From the NCBI RefSeq assembly GCF_003352185.1, contig NZ_CP029608.1:2790001-2854000 (forward strand): a stretch of 64,000 bases of DNA, given 5' to 3'. Below are positions 43,959 through 51,844 of the stretch, in pieces. Numbering within the stretch: position 1 is the first letter of the stretch; each line of letters opens with the position of its first letter. The translations under genes and the position numbers were made by a program. The notes under the pieces are model-generated. The model made no database searches and was not told the origin of the DNA. It saw nothing but the letters and a program-made list of their open reading frames with translations. This DNA is from Pseudomonas kribbensis. Lineage in GTDB: Bacteria > Pseudomonadota > Gammaproteobacteria > Pseudomonadales > Pseudomonadaceae.

Positions 43959-44305
43959 AACTGATCCCGATTACCTTTGCAGGCACGCTGGTTGCGTTCG
44001 CTTTTACTGTGCAGGCAGAAGACATGCCCGGCATGAAAATGGACGACATGCAGGGCATGCAAATGCAGTCCGCCACGCAACAGGCACCTGCCGCGAATGC
44101 CGAGGGCACGATCAAGGCCATCGATGCCACGAAGCACACCGTGACCATTGCACATGGCGCCGTTGCTGCCTTGCAGTGGCCGCCGATGACCATGGGCTTC
44201 GCGGCGACTCAGGAACAACTGGCCGGGTTGACGGTGGGCGACCGGGTGAGGTTTTCGTTCCGGATGGAGGGCAGCAAGGCGACCATCGTGTCGATCAACA
44301 AGTAA
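43955..44305 (+). CDS. cusF: CusF-like periplasmic copper-binding protein
   Basis: A 116-residue exported protein with a signal peptide (about 1-21), a Met-rich linker ([15 protein letters not shown]) and a CusF OB-fold. The copper site is conserved: H67, W75, M78 and M80 (IAHGAV...WPPMTM), where the Trp shields Cu(I). CusF chaperones Cu(I)/Ag(I) to CusB. It ends the operon and is followed by a bidirectional terminator. The extra N-terminal Met cluster could add low-affinity binding. Confidence 0.9.
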   Translation: MKLIPITFAGTLVAFAFTVQAEDMPGMKMDDMQGMQMQSATQQAPAANAEGTIKAIDATKHTVTIAHGAVAALQWPPMTMGFAATQEQLAGLTVGDRVRFSFRMEGSKATIVSINK

Positions 44306-44316
44306 GCGTGTGACGT

Positions 44317-44350
44317 AAAAAAGCCGGCGCGAATCATCGCGCCGGCTTTT
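44317..44350. terminator. Bidirectional intrinsic terminator, cus / ars
   Basis: Perfect 10-bp stem GCCGGCGCGA-ATCA-TCGCGCCGGC flanked by A6 on the left and TTTT on the right; it ends the cus operon on the plus strand and the arsRCH genes on the minus strand. Confidence 0.93.
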
Positions 44351-44360
44351 ATTCAGGCTT

Positions 44361-45050
44361 TCAGATCGAGCGCTGATTGACCCGCTGCATCAGCTCTTCC
44401 GCCGACTCCTTGCGCTCCGAGTAGCGATCTACCAGATCCGGGCGATCGCGCAACAGCAGCGTGAACTTCACCAACTCTTCCATTACATCCACCACCCGGT
44501 CGTACAGCGCCGAAGGCTTCATGCGGTTGCCTTCATCGAATTCGAGATAGGCCTTGGGCACCGACGATTGATTGGGGATGGTGAACATGCGCATCCAGCG
44601 TCCCAGCACCCGCAGTTGATTGACCACGTTGAACGATTGCGAGCCGCCGCAGACCTGCATCACTGCAAGGGTCTTGCCCTGGGTCGGGCGCACTGCGCCA
44701 AGCGCCAGCGGTACCCAGTCGATCTGTGCCTTGAACACCGCCGACATCGCGCCGTGACGTTCGGGCGAGCACCAGACCTGGCCTTCGGACCATTGCATCA
44801 GCTCAAGCAACTCCTGAACTTTCGGATGGTCGCCGGGCGCGTCATCCGGTAGCGGCAAACCCGATGGATTGAAGATCCGCGTTTCGGCGCCGAAGTGCTC
44901 CAGCAGCCGGGCGGCTTCTTCCACCAGCAAACGGCTGAAAGAGCGTGGGCGGGTCGAGCCGTAGAGCAACAGGATGCGTGGCTTGTGCGCGCCATCGTTG
45001 CGGGTGGTTTTCTGAATCAGTGAAGGGTCGAGATTGGGCAAGTCGGTCAT
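44361..45050 (-). CDS. arsH: ArsH, NADPH-dependent flavin reductase / organoarsenical oxidase
   Basis: A 229-residue flavodoxin-fold protein. The FMN phosphate loop is [30 protein letters not shown] and [15 protein letters not shown] are ArsH hallmarks. ArsH oxidises trivalent methylated or aromatic arsenicals and can reduce quinones or metals. Start at the ATG at 45050, 11 bases after the arsC stop, with GGAG upstream. Last gene of a three-gene ars operon that shares a terminator with the cus operon. Confidence 0.92.
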   Translation of the reverse strand: MTDLPNLDPSLIQKTTRNDGAHKPRILLLYGSTRPRSFSRLLVEEAARLLEHFGAETRIFNPSGLPLPDDAPGDHPKVQELLELMQWSEGQVWCSPERHGAMSAVFKAQIDWVPLALGAVRPTQGKTLAVMQVCGGSQSFNVVNQLRVLGRWMRMFTIPNQSSVPKAYLEFDEGNRMKPSALYDRVVDVMEELVKFTLLLRDRPDLVDRYSERKESAEELMQRVNQRSI

Positions 45051-45061
45051 GACGGCTCCGG

Positions 45062-45532
45062 TCAAAGCAGGCTGATGCGGTCGAGCTCGCACTTGAGGGC
45101 AGCGCGGTCGAGTTCGGCGAAGGGCAGGGCGAGGAAGGCCCGGCAGCGGGTTTCGATTCGGGCGAGGGTGGCGTGGAAGGCTGCGTTGATAGCGGTCTCA
45201 TCGCCATGCACTTCCGACGGATCCTCCAGTCCCCAATGGGCTTTCAAGGCCGGGCCGAAGTACACCGGGCAGGCTTCGCCAGCGGCCTTGTCGCACACGG
45301 TGATGACAATGTCCGGCGGGTTGTCTTCGAAGGCGTCGTTGCCCTTGCTGGTCAACCCGGCGATGGAAATGCCGGCCTCCTGCAACGTGGTCAGGCTGCG
45401 CGGCAGCACCTGGCCTTTGGGGAAGCTGCCGGCACTGACCGCCTCGAAACCTTGCGGCGCCAGGTGATTGAACATCGCTTCGGACAGAATGCTGCGGCAG
45501 CTGTTGGCGGTGCACATGAATAGAACGCGCAT
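45062..45532 (-). CDS. arsC: Arsenate reductase ArsC (low-molecular-weight phosphatase type)
   Basis: A 156-residue arsenate reductase with the CX5R P-loop at C7-R13 (CTANSCR) and resolving cysteines C80 (TVCDK) and C88 (ACPVYFG), the layout of thioredoxin-linked ArsC (C10/C82/C89 in pI258). It converts arsenate to arsenite, which then needs export. Starts 9 bases after arsR. No arsB or acr3 lies in the operon. Confidence 0.9.
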   Translation of the reverse strand: MRVLFMCTANSCRSILSEAMFNHLAPQGFEAVSAGSFPKGQVLPRSLTTLQEAGISIAGLTSKGNDAFEDNPPDIVITVCDKAAGEACPVYFGPALKAHWGLEDPSEVHGDETAINAAFHATLARIETRCRAFLALPFAELDRAALKCELDRISLL

Positions 45533-45541
45533 GATCGGTCC

Positions 45542-45889
45542 TCAGCAGCAGGCGGATGTATTGAGCGGGCGATCGCCCATGGCGGCGAGCCGCGCGCTGT
45601 TTTCTTCCAGCCACGCGGTGTTGGCGGCGAGGGTTGACTGCAACATCTCGCGTACCCATTCCGGTAACTGCGGATTCAGTCGGTAATACACCCACTGGCC
45701 CTGACGCCGATCCAGCAGCAGGCCGCAGGTGCGCAGTTGTGCCAGATGACGGGAGATCTTTGGCTGGCTGTCGTCGAGTGCGCAGACCAGCTCGCAGACG
45801 CACAACTCGCCTTCACGGGTGATCAGCAACGTGGCCCGGGCGCGGGTTTCGTCGGCGAGGCATTTGAAAACGGTGGCGGGGGTGAGCAT
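45542..45889 (-). CDS. arsR: Arsenite-responsive repressor ArsR
   Basis: A 115-residue ArsR/SmtB winged-helix repressor. The metalloid-binding pair ELCVCEL gives C30 and C32 in helix alpha-3, with the DNA-recognition helix SQPKISRHLAQL next. It ends with a second Cys pair, SACC, and represses its own operon until As(III) or Sb(III) binds. An inverted-repeat operator candidate lies directly upstream. Start ATG at 45889. Confidence 0.92.
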   Translation of the reverse strand: MLTPATVFKCLADETRARATLLITREGELCVCELVCALDDSQPKISRHLAQLRTCGLLLDRRQGQWVYYRLNPQLPEWVREMLQSTLAANTAWLEENSARLAAMGDRPLNTSACC

Positions 45890-45904
45890 GAAGGTGCCCT
45901 GGAT

Positions 45905-45940
45905 ACATATGGGGTTTCGAATATACGGATATCCATATGT
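45905..45940 (-). promoter_or_regulatory. Candidate ArsR operator/promoter
   Basis: ACATATGG (45905-45912) and CCATATGT (45933-45940) form an 8-bp inverted repeat with 20 bases between, in an AT-rich segment directly before the arsR start. Inside lie AATATACGGATAT sequences resembling known proteobacterial ArsR sites. Confidence 0.6.
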
Positions 45941-45998
45941 TTAGGGCAAGCGCTTGAATCGATGAAACTGCACGTGTCGACAGAAGGCGTTGGACGGC

Positions 45999-46619
45999 TT
46001 ACCGCTTGCTGAAGGCCAGCCGCGCGGCAAACAGCACGAAAATCACCCCGGTGGTGCGATCCATCCAGCGAATCACCTTCTCCCGGCGCAGAAACCCCGA
46101 CAGCGGCTGCGTCGCACCAATCAGCACCAGCGACCAGATCAATCCCAGTACCACATGAATGCTCACCAGCCCGAACGTCCACGGCACCAGCGGCTGCCCT
46201 TGCGGAATGAACTGGGGCAGGAACGACACGTAGAAAATCCCCACCTTGGGATTGAGCACATTGCCCAGCATGCCCTTCAAGAACCAGTTGCCCCCCGGCT
46301 TGCCATTGGTTTCGGCGGGCGCCAGCGAGCGGCGAGGGCGCAGCAGCATGTTCAACCCGAGCCACGCCAGATACGCCGCACCGCAGTACTTCAGCAGGTT
46401 GTAGGCCAGCTCCGACACCGCAATCAACGCCCCGAGCCCGAATGCCACCGCTGCACCCCATAACAGGCAACCGGCGTTGATGCCCAGCGCAGCACGCAAG
46501 GCCTGCTGTTTGCCTTCGACGGTGGCGGTGCGCAGGACCAGCGCGGTGTCGAGGCCGGGTGTCAGCGTCAGCAGCGTGGCGGCGAGGGTGAAGGCGAGGA
46601 GGTTGTCGGCGATGGACAT
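45999..46619 (-). CDS. LysE/RhtB-family exporter
   Basis: A 206-residue exporter with about six helices. The opening LLTLTPGLDTALVLRTATV carries the TPGxD signature, and GMLGNVLNPKVGIFYVSFLPQF is the second conserved block, both of RhtB type. Start at the ATG at 46619. Not obviously linked to the ars genes beside it; likely exports homoserine/threonine or another amino acid. Confidence 0.87.
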   Translation of the reverse strand: MSIADNLLAFTLAATLLTLTPGLDTALVLRTATVEGKQQALRAALGINAGCLLWGAAVAFGLGALIAVSELAYNLLKYCGAAYLAWLGLNMLLRPRRSLAPAETNGKPGGNWFLKGMLGNVLNPKVGIFYVSFLPQFIPQGQPLVPWTFGLVSIHVVLGLIWSLVLIGATQPLSGFLRREKVIRWMDRTTGVIFVLFAARLAFSKR

Positions 46620-46662
46620 GGCGCGAGGGTTCCCTGTTCTGGATGGGGGAACGGTAGCGGTT

Positions 46663-47130
46663 TCAGGCGGGGGGATCCAGCAGGGAAACGAGGCGGGGTT
46701 CGATAGCGTCGGGCTGTATCTCCAGGATCGCCAGCGTGACCGGCAGTTTGAAGCGACGAGGGCCGGCGCTGCCCGGGTTGACGTAGAGACGCTCACCACG
46801 CCATTCAATAAGCGGTTTGTGGGAGTGGCCGGTGATGATGAGTTTTACGCCGGGGTCGAGATCGCCGGGAACGTCGGCGATGTCGTGGACGAGCAGGGTT
46901 TGCCAGCCGTTGAGGGTGAACGTCAGCAGGTCGGGGATCTCGTTGGCCCAGGGGCTGTTCAGATCGTTGTTGCCGCGCACGGCGTGGACGGGGGCGATTT
47001 CGGCCAGCCGGGCGAGGATGTCCGGGTTACCGATGTCGCCGGCGTGGATGATCCGGTCGCAGCCTTGCAGCGCGGCGAGGGCTTCAGGGCGCAGGAGGTT
47101 GTGGGTGTCGGAGATGAGGCCGATCTTCAT
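46663..47130 (-). CDS. Metallophosphoesterase, YfcE/MJ0936-type
   Basis: A 155-residue calcineurin-like phosphodiesterase with all five metal motifs: ISDTHN, HAGDIG, GNND, and TGHSHKP near the C-terminus. The YfcE group hydrolyses model phosphodiesters; the physiological substrate is unknown. Start at the ATG at 47130 (MKIGLISDTHN), where the first beta strand begins. Monocistronic by context. Confidence 0.87.
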   Translation of the reverse strand: MKIGLISDTHNLLRPEALAALQGCDRIIHAGDIGNPDILARLAEIAPVHAVRGNNDLNSPWANEIPDLLTFTLNGWQTLLVHDIADVPGDLDPGVKLIITGHSHKPLIEWRGERLYVNPGSAGPRRFKLPVTLAILEIQPDAIEPRLVSLLDPPA

Positions 47131-47177
47131 TCGGAACTCCGGATTGAGTGGGGCCGGGATAATGGCATCCACTGAAT

Positions 47178-48314
47178 TCAGCCTGTCGGCTCCGCGGGTT
47201 TCGCTACCTGTTGGCTTGTCAGATCACTTTGCAGTTCCCTGAGGCCCGCCGGGCTTGAGTAGAGTTTTTCCATAGCCAGTACCTCGGTCAGTTGTTCCGG
47301 CGAAAGTGTTTTCTCTTCCTGCTCAAGCTCCACACGCATGGGGCCTGCGATGTTCTCAGGCAGCGTCTGTTTGAGCGCTACACGCAATAACCCGCAAGCC
47401 TTGCGCTTGTTCTTCTCGAAGCCTTTCCCGTTATCGAGATGAACGGCAAGGGTAACGAGCGACACAGCATGCCCCTGAAGGGCTGCCTGCAACAACCAGT
47501 GATTCGCCAGTGGATAGTTCACCGGCACATCGGCACCGCTACTGTAAAGGTGACCGAGGACGAACTGTGCGTTGACCCGGCCCTGTTCTGCCGCGCGGGT
47601 ATACCAATGCAATGCTGCGGGCAGATCTTTGGGAGTACCAGCGCCAACGCCGTTGAAATAGGCTACTCCCAACAATTCGGATGCCTGGCTATCGCCGGCA
47701 GTGGCCGCTTGGGTGAGTAATTTCACGGCGAGTCGAGGGTCTGCTGAAACTCCGCTACCAAACAAATAGAGAGTGCCCAGTAATGTCAGAGCCTCGTTAT
47801 CGCCCTGAGCCGCTGCTTTGCTGGCCCAGTTGAAAGCCTGCCGCGGGTCTGCCTCGATACCGCTGCCTTTGTAATAGAGGGAGGCGAGTTGACGTTGAGA
47901 TTTGGCATGTCCTTGTTCTGCAGCCTTGCGAAACCACGTAGCGGCCTGGGCAAAGTCCCTCGGTATTTCCAGGCCCGCAATGCTTGAAACCCCCATGAAA
48001 TATTGGGCGTCTGCGTTCCCGTGCTCCGCCGATTCGCTTATCAGCCGCAGGCCCTTGGGTCGATCAACGTCTACACCACGACCGTAATATTCAATGAGGC
48101 CGAGCTTGAATTGTGCGACAGGGTCTCCCTTTGCTGCTCCTTTCAAGTACCACTCTGCGGCTTTGCCAGGATTGCGGCCAACTACCAGACCTTCCTCATA
48201 GGCTGAGGCGATCAAGGTAGTGACGCTGTAAGGGCTGCGCCACAGCGTTATGAAGAAGGACACAACAATAAACGCAAGAATGCTGAGCAACAGAGCAATT
48301 GAAAACCGGCGCAA
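47178..48314 (-). CDS. Sel1-like repeat protein, membrane-anchored
   Basis: A 378-residue protein with an N-terminal signal anchor (about 4-25) and about seven Sel1/TPR-like repeats (for example AAEWYLKGAAKGDPVAQFKLG, with the pattern A-x-W-Y/F-x-K-A-A-x-x-G). Such proteins act as scaffolds in the periplasm or at the membrane. It starts with TTG at 48314, as no better start codon is in frame. No enzymatic domain. Partner unknown. Confidence 0.77.
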   Translation of the reverse strand: MRRFSIALLLSILAFIVVSFFITLWRSPYSVTTLIASAYEEGLVVGRNPGKAAEWYLKGAAKGDPVAQFKLGLIEYYGRGVDVDRPKGLRLISESAEHGNADAQYFMGVSSIAGLEIPRDFAQAATWFRKAAEQGHAKSQRQLASLYYKGSGIEADPRQAFNWASKAAAQGDNEALTLLGTLYLFGSGVSADPRLAVKLLTQAATAGDSQASELLGVAYFNGVGAGTPKDLPAALHWYTRAAEQGRVNAQFVLGHLYSSGADVPVNYPLANHWLLQAALQGHAVSLVTLAVHLDNGKGFEKNKRKACGLLRVALKQTLPENIAGPMRVELEQEEKTLSPEQLTEVLAMEKLYSSPAGLRELQSDLTSQQVAKPAEPTG

Positions 48315-48508
48315 TTTTGAACCCGTTCATAAAGTGGTGAGCGGGGGAGTGTATCGATGCTTTTTCGTAATGCCCACTATTGGTGGTTCTGGCCTGTTCG
48401 CCTCCGCGGACAATATGCGGCGTTCACACTTTTCACTCAGAATGAATGTTGTGAACGGGTCACAAGCCTGAGAGGCTGGCGTGAGGTTTACCACAAGGAC
48501 ATACGGAC

Positions 48509-49240
48509 ATGAGCACGCCAGAAATTTTGATCACGGGGGCTTCGGGCCAGATCGGCAGAGCTTTCTGGACAGCGCGAGACGATAAATCCGATTTGCGTCT
48601 GGCCGATATAGACGTGGCAACACTTCCGCACGCGGCACAACGTTTCTCTCTCGACATCAGGGATCAGGCCAGTTGTCTCGAAGCCTGCGAAGGCATGCAC
48701 ACCGTGATCCATCTCGCTGCTGATCCGAACCCGGACGCCGACTTCACGTCTTCGCTACTGCCTGTGAATATTATCGGCACTTACAACATGCTGTTCGCCG
48801 CCAAAGCGCAAGGCTGCAAGCGCTTCATATTCGCGAGCAGTGCCCAGGCGATCGAAGGATATCCGAAAGACGTCCAGATCCATGAATGGATGGCACCTAA
48901 ACCTGGCAACCTTTACGGGGTCAGCAAAGCGTTTGGCGAAGCGCTGGCCTCAATGTATGCAAACGATGGGCAAATGACCACAATCGCGGTCCGCATTGCG
49001 AACGTAGCCAGATTTCACGCCGGAGAAGCCCACAGCCCCCGGGACGTGGCGGCATTTATCAGCTACAGGGATGTCGTTGCGTTACTGGAGCGATGCGTCG
49101 AGGCAGATCTGAGCGGGTTCCATGTTGTTCATGGCGTCTCGGATAACCGTTATAAACGGCTTTCAATTGATCAGACCAGAAAAACCGTTGGGTACGCGCC
49201 GCTTGATGATTCATTCGAGATTCTGGAAGGGCGTGCTTGA
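48509..49240 (+). CDS. NAD(P)-dependent epimerase/dehydratase (extended SDR)
   Basis: A 243-residue extended-SDR protein. Nucleotide-binding TGASGQIG (about 9-16), HLAADPNPDADF, and the catalytic YGVSK (about 136-140) with FASSAQAIEGYP upstream. It resembles uronate dehydrogenase-type and short NAD-dependent epimerases. Start ATG at 48509 follows a poorly defined Shine-Dalgarno. It is followed by a decayed reading frame and the small putative immunity gene; no pathway link visible. Confidence 0.82.
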   Translation: MSTPEILITGASGQIGRAFWTARDDKSDLRLADIDVATLPHAAQRFSLDIRDQASCLEACEGMHTVIHLAADPNPDADFTSSLLPVNIIGTYNMLFAAKAQGCKRFIFASSAQAIEGYPKDVQIHEWMAPKPGNLYGVSKAFGEALASMYANDGQMTTIAVRIANVARFHAGEAHSPRDVAAFISYRDVVALLERCVEADLSGFHVVHGVSDNRYKRLSIDQTRKTVGYAPLDDSFEILEGRA

Positions 49241-49249
49241 TCGAATTGG

Positions 49250-49441
49250 GTGCAGCACTTGGCCCTCTATGCAGATTGCTCGCACTCACATTGCTTGAGA
49301 TCAACACGTTGCTGGGGGATTACCCGGGAAGTGATGTGGACGCGCTTACGGCCAGAAACGGGATTCGATTTTGCTATTCACCCAACTCCCGAGCGTGCGA
49401 AATTACCAGCCCTTCAATCGCTCACAAAGGCAGGCTCATGA
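49250..49441 (+). pseudogene. Possible remnant of a toxin C-terminus ahead of the immunity-like gene
   Basis: A short frame with no convincing start reads ETGFDFAIHPTPERAKLPAL and ends in a TGA that overlaps the ATG of the next gene (ATGA). The stop-start overlap is what one sees between CDI/polymorphic toxins and their immunity genes. A second frame from 49237 (NTLLGDYPGSDVDALTARNG) also looks partly protein-like and is offset by one base, suggesting a frameshift. Too short to assign. Confidence 0.35.
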
Positions 49442-49710
49442 CCTCCACCCTGGCAGTCTCGGATATCGCAGGTCCATGGAGTGGGGATGCCCCCACAGGA
49501 CTCATTCAGCGTTGCAAGGAGGCCTGGGATACGCCTTTGGAGAGATTGGATGATCTTATGGTTGCTACTTTTTTGAATCAGAACATAGCCACCAAACACA
49601 TGCTCATCGAGGCGAAGCGCCGCTTGAAAGACCTGGCGCGAGATGAAACCGAGTACTTCGACGGCCAGCTCCTCGAAGCAATCGAGCGTTTGGAGCGAAA
49701 AAGGGACTGA
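49438..49710 (+). CDS. Small protein, possible CDI-type immunity protein
   Basis: A 90-residue protein. The pattern LDDLMVATFLNQNIATKHML then, further on, YFDGQLLEAIERLE resembles contact-dependent-inhibition immunity proteins, in which a hydrophobic helix with a QN-I motif is followed by an acidic YDGDLL-type segment. The start ATG at 49438 overlaps the stop of a decayed upstream frame, as in toxin-immunity pairs, but no intact toxin is present. Its final codons (AAA-AGG-GAC-TGA, KRD and the stop) lie in the arm of a dispersed hairpin repeat. Assignment is by pattern only. Confidence 0.5.
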   Translation: MTSTLAVSDIAGPWSGDAPTGLIQRCKEAWDTPLERLDDLMVATFLNQNIATKHMLIEAKRRLKDLARDETEYFDGQLLEAIERLERKRD

Positions 49711-49740
49711 TTAATTATTCAAAATAGATCAGTCCCCTTT
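49698..49740. repeat. Diverged RAYT-type hairpin overlapping a gene end
   Basis: AAAAAGGGACTGAT and ATCAGTCCCCTTT form a near-perfect inverted repeat around an AT-rich loop. The left arm includes the TGA stop (49708-49710) of the immunity-like gene. Sequence matches the AAAGGGGACAGAT core apart from one base change and one deletion. Confidence 0.75.
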
Positions 49741-49795
49741 AAAAATCACTTCCGAGCCTTGTGCGCTTCACGCCGGAATCAGACGAAACAGAGCA

Positions 49796-50719
49796 TCAAA
49801 GTTCAATCGCCCACGTCTGACTCACCAGCTCTTTCCCGAAGCTGAATATCGGCTCTTCCTCAACCAACTCAAACCCCGCCCGCTGATACAACTTGCGCGC
49901 ATCCACCAGATTGCTGGTCGTCCACAGAATCATCTTTTTGTACCCGACATCCCGGGCAAACCTCAGGCATTCCTCGACGAGTCGATTGCCGATCCCCAGC
50001 CCCCGAGCGCTGGCGTCCACAAACAGCATGCGCAGTTTTGCCGTGGTTGCGTCGTGCCGGATGACAAATACTGACCCGACAACCTTGCCGTCCTTTTCTG
50101 CAATCCAGCAGCGTTCACTGGCAGGGTCGAACTCGCGCAGGTACTTGGCGACGATCTCGGCGACCAGCGCCTCGAACTCCCGGTTCCAGCCGTATTCGCG
50201 GGTGTAGATCACGGTTTGTTGCTGCACCACCAGGCCCATGTCGCCGGGCTGCGGGTCGCGCAACAGGTAGGCCGGTTGCTTGCCGCCCTCGAGCAAGGTC
50301 TGGATCTGTTTCATGGACTCGATCAATTGCAATTGCTGCGGCTCGGCCATGCGTTCGAGCAGGGTGATGACTTCCTGCCGCGACGCCTGTTCCAGCGGGG
50401 CCAGGATCGAGCGGCCGAGGTCGGTGATGTGCAACAGACTGGCGCGGGCGTCGGTGGCGGAGGGGACTTTCTGGATCAGGCCTTTTTTGTCGAAGCCGCT
50501 GATGATCCGGCTCATGTAACCCGCATCCAGGCCCAGCATCTGGCGCAGGTCGGCGCTGGTCAGATCGCCGCCGGAGGCGAGTTCGTAGAGGATGCGCAGC
50601 TCGGTCAGCGAATAGTCGCTTTGCAACAGATGTTCCTGCAGAACGCCGATCTGGTGGGTGTAGAAGCGGTTGAATTGCCGGACGATGTCGGCTCGTTCGA
50701 TCAATGGAGTCGCGGACAT
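49796..50719 (-). CDS. MarR-GNAT fusion: regulator and acetyltransferase
   Basis: A 307-residue two-domain protein: an N-terminal MarR winged helix (about 5-145; LTSADLRQMLGLDAGYMSRII is the recognition region) and a C-terminal GNAT acetyltransferase (about 155-300) with the acetyl-CoA motif DASARGLGIGNRLVEECL and the C-terminal NLVDARKLYQRAGFELVEEE. Such fusions probably acetylate a small molecule and sense it. Start ATG at 50719. A palindrome resembling a MarR operator sits just upstream, suggesting autoregulation. Confidence 0.88.
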   Translation of the reverse strand: MSATPLIERADIVRQFNRFYTHQIGVLQEHLLQSDYSLTELRILYELASGGDLTSADLRQMLGLDAGYMSRIISGFDKKGLIQKVPSATDARASLLHITDLGRSILAPLEQASRQEVITLLERMAEPQQLQLIESMKQIQTLLEGGKQPAYLLRDPQPGDMGLVVQQQTVIYTREYGWNREFEALVAEIVAKYLREFDPASERCWIAEKDGKVVGSVFVIRHDATTAKLRMLFVDASARGLGIGNRLVEECLRFARDVGYKKMILWTTSNLVDARKLYQRAGFELVEEEPIFSFGKELVSQTWAIEL

Positions 50720-50736
50720 GGCAGATGCTCAGATGG

Positions 50737-50770
50737 TTGCTTTGAGCAACTATATAGTTGCCTGAGGCAA
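50737..50770. promoter_or_regulatory. Palindromic operator upstream of the MarR-GNAT gene
   Basis: Perfect palindrome GCAACTATATAGTTGC (50746-50761), flanked by outward TTGC (50737-50740) and GCAA (50767-50770). It lies 18 bases before the MarR-GNAT start and 6 bases after the end of the PhyH gene; the layout fits a MarR dimer site. Confidence 0.7.
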
Positions 50771-50775
50771 TCAAG

Positions 50776-51480
50776 TCAAATGAATTGTCCAGCGTTTCTC
50801 AGGGCAAACTCTGCCGGATCGAACCGTTCGCTGGTGTCCATTCGAATGTTTCTGAGAACCACCGTTTCGAGGTGTGATGCGTAGAGCGTTTCCGAAAAAT
50901 AAGTGATCAGCAGCGTGCGACGGCGATCGCCGGTGGCGTTCAGGCTGCCGGCATGAATGAGATCGGCATCGAAAATCAGGATGTCGCCCGCGTTGCCCGT
51001 CAGTTGCACGGATCGGGACTCGTCAGTGGAATCGAACGGGGGCTCGCCGAGTGCAGGGCGATGGCTACCGGGAACGATGCGGGTCGCGCCGTTCTCCGGG
51101 CCGTAATCGTCGAGGTACGCCAGCGCGACAGCGGTGTCGCCCGGGCGTTGCGCCGACAGGTCGCGGTGCAATTGTTGATGACCGCCACCTGCAAGCGGCT
51201 CACGGCCCTCGACCTGGGAAAGGAAGAAGCGTTCGCCAATCAATTCGCCCACCACCGACAGCAAGGGTGGCAACCGGCACACAGCCTGAACGGTCGGGTC
51301 AGTGTCCAGCAGCGAATGGCGCCAATCGATGCCACGAGGCACGGGCCATTCGCTTGAGGGTTTTACGCCAGTGTCGAACGTATTCCGTAGTCCGGTCAGC
51401 CACGCAGCCGGGATTGCGTGGCGGAGCAGGGCAAATCCGTCTTGGTGAAGTTGTCTAGCGCAGGGCGTAGACCCAGGCAT
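50776..51480 (-). CDS. Phytanoyl-CoA dioxygenase (PhyH) family protein
   Basis: A 234-residue Fe(II)/2-oxoglutarate oxygenase. Metal ligands are in QQLHRDLSA (His and Asp) and the distal His in DADLIHAGS; the 2OG-binding Arg is probably R in RRRTLLITYF. Start: the ATG at 51480 overlaps the last 26 bases of the upstream gamma-glutamylcyclotransferase-like gene, implying coupling. Substrate unknown for this branch. Confidence 0.8.
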   Translation of the reverse strand: MPGSTPCARQLHQDGFALLRHAIPAAWLTGLRNTFDTGVKPSSEWPVPRGIDWRHSLLDTDPTVQAVCRLPPLLSVVGELIGERFFLSQVEGREPLAGGGHQQLHRDLSAQRPGDTAVALAYLDDYGPENGATRIVPGSHRPALGEPPFDSTDESRSVQLTGNAGDILIFDADLIHAGSLNATGDRRRTLLITYFSETLYASHLETVVLRNIRMDTSERFDPAEFALRNAGQFI

Positions 51481-51778
51481 CCGTTGCCGTCCCGTCATCC
51501 AGAGTCACCTTGGTCAAAACCCGTTGATACTCGGCCCCTTCAAACTCATCGAGCGCCGCCCAGTGCTGCTGGAAGTTTTCTGAAGAGAACACAAAGCCTT
51601 CAATGACCTCGCCATCGTCGGCAATCACCAGCCCGGGAAAACCCATCGCCGCACCCCAGCCGGCGTGCGACAGACGCCCCTTCAACGAAGCGGCCTGCCA
51701 GGTGCCGCCGATGTTGAGCATCACATGCTCGTTCGGACGGCCAGGCCCCAGAGTTCCATAAACGAAGAGACGTTCCAC
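51455..51778 (-). CDS. Gamma-glutamylcyclotransferase family protein
   Basis: A 107-residue AIG2/GGCT-like protein. The opening FVYGTLGPGRPNEHVM is the substrate-binding loop (YGTLxxG), and the catalytic Glu lies in LDEFEGAEYQRVL. Members cyclise gamma-glutamyl amines to 5-oxoproline. Start ATG at 51778 follows GGAG. Overlaps the PhyH gene downstream, so the two are co-translated. Confidence 0.83.
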   Translation of the reverse strand: MERLFVYGTLGPGRPNEHVMLNIGGTWQAASLKGRLSHAGWGAAMGFPGLVIADDGEVIEGFVFSSENFQQHWAALDEFEGAEYQRVLTKVTLDDGTATDAWVYALR

Positions 51779-51844
51779 GATTGCTCCTGATGGTCAAAAA
51801 AGGAGGGATCCTGACGTATCACGAATGCACAGGCAACACCGTCA

